Shown here piece by piece: positions 6,211-6,301 of a stretch of 6,301 nt of DNA. The stretch's first letter is position 1. Each line of letters starts with the position of its first letter. Location: assembly GCA_913031405.1 (NCBI GenBank), contig CAJWCX010000075.1:1-6301 (forward strand). The letters are read 5' to 3'. Below the pieces are notes generated by a model that saw only the letters and a program-made list of their open reading frames with translations, was not told where the DNA came from and did no database searches. The position numbers and the translations under genes are program-made. This DNA is from an uncultured Flavobacteriales bacterium (GTDB lineage: Bacteria > Bacteroidota > Bacteroidia > Flavobacteriales_D > Crocinitomicaceae).

Positions 6211-6301
6211 TTCAATGACGGTTACAAATCCGTGTTGATCAATAAGCGTTCCACCATACATTTCACCCTGAAGCTGATAATCAGTCATTTGAAATAATTC
6301 A
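6202..6301 (-). CDS. C-terminal fragment of an unidentified gene running off the right edge
   Basis: A minus-strand frame is open from the window edge to a TAA at 6202-6204, giving the last 32 residues of a protein: ELFQMTDYQLQGEMYGG followed by TLIDQHGFVTVIESE. The composition is ordinary and soluble-looking, and the frame fills the DNA after rnhA, where the other frames give little. Its stop lies inside the end of rnhA (9-bp overlap), an arrangement common for convergent genes in compact genomes. I do not recognise the family from this tail. A chance frame of 33 codons cannot be excluded, but the absence of other content makes a real gene more likely. Confidence 0.6.
   Translation of the reverse strand, partial: ELFQMTDYQLQGEMYGGTLIDQHGFVTVIESE

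Overview
The window looks like chromosomal DNA of a Bacteroidota bacterium, probably Flavobacteriia or a relative. The base composition is AT-rich. Gene starts lack strong Shine-Dalgarno sequences and often use GTG or TTG. The first gene ends in a type IX secretion (T9SS) C-terminal sorting domain, which is a hallmark of this phylum. There are no insertion sequences, CRISPR arrays, phage genes or tRNA genes, and the region is densely coding.

Layout: a strong intrinsic terminator at positions 19-52 closes an unseen gene to the left. Next is a plus-strand gene (184-1968, or from 127) for a secreted peptidylarginine-deiminase-like enzyme with signal peptide, catalytic domain, Ig-like domain and T9SS tail. 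It converges on a four-gene minus-strand cluster that reads from 5174 down to 1986: a multispanning membrane protein of the lysylphosphatidylglycerol-synthase TM/AglD2 (flippase-like) family, a membrane-anchored family 2 glycosyltransferase, a low-molecular-weight protein tyrosine phosphatase, and a divergent RsmI-like tetrapyrrole-methylase-fold methyltransferase. These genes overlap by 14 bp, are separated by 31 bp, and overlap by 8 bp, so they are probably one operon. Divergent from it, only 5 bp away, are ruvC and rnhA in tandem with a 2-bp gap. The right edge holds the C-terminal end of an unidentified minus-strand gene that overlaps the end of rnhA.

How the genes fit together: the flippase-like protein and the glycosyltransferase suggest glycan or glycolipid assembly at the inner membrane. 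The phosphatase and methyltransferase are co-transcribed housekeeping or regulatory enzymes with no obvious link to them. RuvC and RNase HI serve DNA recombination and RNA:DNA hybrid removal, and both belong to the RNase H-fold superfamily. The most distinctive item is the secreted deiminase. Its catalytic residues and an Arg-x-Arg pair line up with Porphyromonas gingivalis PPAD, which suggests an exported protein-citrullinating enzyme. Most of the rest is ordinary bacteroidotal housekeeping, and I do not see a clearly new multi-gene system.
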